Notes under the pieces: model-generated
What the model was told of the DNA's origin: nothing
What the model saw: the letters and a program-made list of their open reading frames with translations, nothing else
Databases searched by the model: none
Source of the DNA: Chitinophagales bacterium
GTDB taxonomy: Bacteria; Bacteroidota; Bacteroidia; Chitinophagales; LD1
Length of the DNA: 64,000 bases
Reading direction: 5' to 3'
Assembly: GCA_026129525.1 (NCBI GenBank)
Contig: JAHCHW010000005.1
Location: 1-64,000, forward strand
Position numbers and translations under genes: made by a program
Shown: positions 62,901 through 64,000 of the stretch, in pieces
Layout of the letters: each line of letters begins with the position of its first letter
How positions within the stretch are numbered: position 1 is the first letter of the stretch

Positions 62901-64000
62901 TTATGGTGCTGCAATACATTAAAAGCATGAAGGTAGATAACCCGCAGTTGGAAGCGCGCGCCAAAAAACTGCTCGATGACGGCTACAAAAAACTGGTGGC
63001 GTTCGAAACCAAAGAGAACGGCTACGAATGGTTTGGCGCATCGCCTGCACACGAAGCGCTCACCGCTTATGGTTTAATGGAGTTTGAAGACATGAAATCG
63101 GTGTACGCAGGTGTTGACCAAAAAATGGTTGACCGCACCGCCCAACTCCTACTCGGCAAGCGCGATGGCAACGGAGGCTTTAAAAAGAATCCGAAAGCTT
63201 TGGACAGTTTTGGCGGAGCCGATGAAGACATTACCAACTGTTACATTGTATATGCTTTAACCGAAGCCGGTCGCGGTAAGGAAATTGAAAAGGAAATAGA
63301 TGCCGCTTATAAAACCGCGAAGAAAAGCAACGACCCTTACATGCTTGCGTTGATGGCAAATGCGCTGTTTAACAACAACGATGTAAAACGTGCCGATGAA
63401 TTGGTAAACATGCTCATTAACGCGCAACAGGAAGCCGGCTCGTGGACCGGAAAGAAACACTCCATTACCCGCTCTACCGGAAAAGCCCTGCAAATTGAAA
63501 CCACTTCGCTGGTGGCAATGGCATTGATGAAATCGCAAAATCCGAATACGGCATCGCTTACTTCCGCCATTAAGTTTCTGGTGGATTCGCGCAGCGGTTA
63601 CGGTGGTTTCGGCTCTACACAGTCAACCATACTTGCTTTGAAAGCACTTACACAATACGCCACCTTTAGCCGCAAAACCGATGAAGCCGGAACTGTGGAA
63701 GTGCTAATGAACGGTGTAGTGGTAGCTTCGAAAAATTTTGAGAAGGGAGAAAAGAACAACATTGTGTTGGATGGTTTGGAGAAAGCCATTGCACAAGGCA
63801 GACAAAAAGTGGAAGTGCGCTATACCGGTTGCAAAAATGCACTGCCGTATGCCATGAATGTGTCTTACAGCACTACACTACCCGAAAGCTCCAAGCAATG
63901 CGTGGTTCATCTTGAAACCAAACTGAATACACGTGCCGTGAAGGTGGGCGAAACACTTCGCCTGACCGCTACCTTGAAAAACAAAACCAACGAAGGGCAA
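59924..64000 (+). CDS. Alpha-2-macroglobulin family protein (partial, runs off the right edge)
   Basis: 1359 codons are visible with no stop, so the gene continues beyond the window. ATG 59924 is followed by a hydrophobic N-terminus (MKRIAQPFSAITVVLLSATAVIA) without a lipobox Cys. The MG2 domain starts at VYVQTDKTFYKPGETVWFTAYL (about residues 61-82). Further on is a carboxypeptidase-regulatory-like piece (GQPLSGATVKL, near nt 61640), an acidic/Lys linker, and a thioester motif GCFEQ with Cys981, which in the family forms a covalent trap for proteases. It is probably a periplasmic or surface protease inhibitor. The usual length is about 1,500-1,900 residues, so roughly the last quarter is missing. 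Confidence 0.88.
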   Translation, partial: MKRIAQPFSAITVVLLSATAVIAAITTANTVSVFENDFVKTLKEKFQKFHNSVSQDRVYVQTDKTFYKPGETVWFTAYLRDDATLKPSGNSDIIHVELITPKGSTARHYKLVAKNGTAQGDFDLTGYVGGIYKLKAYTQWQKNDENALLFEKEITVQSVVMPRLKMKMEFEKKAYGKGDEVVVKLELNTNENKPLANKKVKFKVQLAGKDLEEKSVTTDAAGKVNLKFNLPKELNTIDGIVNALIDFEGSTESVSRSIPIVLNDIKLEFFPEGGDMVSGMNSRVAFRAVNEFEKAADVEGIIVDSKGAFMQQFSSFHFGMGAFDFVPKAGETYKARITKPEGILKEYNLPEALKAGYVMKANTSADKISVVVNSFRDETLSVVAQGRGKIHYAKSFNALKGENLLSISTANFPIGITQLTLFDSKGIARSERLVFVNSQKQLSISTTTDKQQYQPREKVSMNIRVTDEEGLPVPGNFSLSVVDDNLLSFADDKQGNILSKILLEPELKEKVEEANFYFDRKEAKAEKALDYLLMTSGWRRYTWKQIEENNIPIVQHNAEKAIVSGAVYDAYAGQPLSGATVKLKNGNKSTVTNREGKFTLSGFDISQHNQLEISAPDFTASTQTLYDYTTSGYYYLYNNKHVYRYYDMAPAMGVGCGNGMGRAEVKTMKKGVAKQQEDVFNLQDADMFFEADVAAADADVAPTEKEKEQKENNETKQDKLEEAKTGDLRAAELMAFDKNMEGQSKVTYYRAKEFPKKKYSAADSTRNHFASTVYWNGNIQTDRNGRAKVEFTTNDLISSFKTTIEGFGDDGSIGRTEYSFTTNQPFSMDVKVPTELVAGDKLFIPVFLKNTTSSNINGRMVIVSPKQLNILTKTNDVSIAANETKVIYLEATATNEIGNGNLEVKFVSGSANDVFTKEIKVVAKGFPANISLSGQDLSKEFFINPVNVVPGSMKVTFTAYPNIMSELMSGVDAILREPYGCFEQTSSSNYPNIMVLQYIKSMKVDNPQLEARAKKLLDDGYKKLVAFETKENGYEWFGASPAHEALTAYGLMEFEDMKSVYAGVDQKMVDRTAQLLLGKRDGNGGFKKNPKALDSFGGADEDITNCYIVYALTEAGRGKEIEKEIDAAYKTAKKSNDPYMLALMANALFNNNDVKRADELVNMLINAQQEAGSWTGKKHSITRSTGKALQIETTSLVAMALMKSQNPNTASLTSAIKFLVDSRSGYGGFGSTQSTILALKALTQYATFSRKTDEAGTVEVLMNGVVVASKNFEKGEKNNIVLDGLEKAIAQGRQKVEVRYTGCKNALPYAMNVSYSTTLPESSKQCVVHLETKLNTRAVKVGETLRLTATLKNKTNEGQ

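Overview
The window is chromosomal DNA of a Bacteroidota bacterium. The closest feel is the Chitinophagales/Sphingobacteriales side of the phylum, but the genus cannot be told from sequence alone. The evidence is a type IX secretion (T9SS) and gliding locus (gldJ, a PorP/SprF gene, porU, porV), five exported proteins with T9SS type A or type B C-terminal sorting domains, Bacteroidota-style promoters (TTG/TTTG, 18-21 bp, then TAnnTTTG, TTAG or TTCG) and little use of Shine-Dalgarno sites. Most of the window is ordinary core genome: citrate synthase, UvrA, DnaA, MurF, L32, guanylate kinase, BipA, a membrane pyrophosphatase, NhaA and Dps.

Layout. 1-5.2 kb (minus) holds surface-protein genes: a long YadA-like-repeat/endosialidase-chaperone gene broken by one stop and two frameshifts, a T9SS cargo protein and a collagen-like protein. 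5.2-10.3 kb has gltA, then uvrA and an HNH/HTH protein. 10.3-14.1 kb is a giant PKD adhesin with a type B sorting domain. 14.2-16.1 kb has a GT2-DUF2062 enzyme coupled to a FabZ-like protein, and tRNA-Pro and tRNA-Ser genes with a visible promoter and terminator. 16.2-21.1 kb has dnaA, a 5'-nucleotidase split into two genes, and methylmalonyl-CoA mutase large subunit. 21.3-24.9 kb has yceD-rpmF, a MATE transporter and murF. 24.9-33.1 kb is the T9SS/gliding locus. 33.1-39.0 kb has two more T9SS cargo proteins, one a serine hydrolase, flanking an orphan helical protein. 39.1-41.4 kb is a membrane/TPR protein, followed by 577 bp of structured non-coding DNA.

41.9-46.1 kb is the most unusual block: an Old Yellow Enzyme-type flavoenzyme, a short-chain dehydrogenase, and two tandem alkylglycerol-monooxygenase-like membrane di-iron enzymes. 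Together they look like a lipid (possibly ether-lipid) modification or breakdown module. 46.1-59.8 kb returns to small lipoproteins and housekeeping genes (DUF445, NhaA, Dps, EamA, DUF3667, YicC-Gmk-ApaG, HppA, BipA). The window ends inside an alpha-2-macroglobulin-family gene.

Structures beyond the genes include an 11-bp-spaced TGTCAT direct-repeat motif at several intergenic sites, a 21-bp tandem array downstream of porV, a recurring hairpin directly after the -7 box of three promoters, interleaved inverted repeats ahead of the DUF445 gene, and an operator-like palindrome between divergent genes. All assignments come from reading the sequence and from remembered family features; no database search was run.
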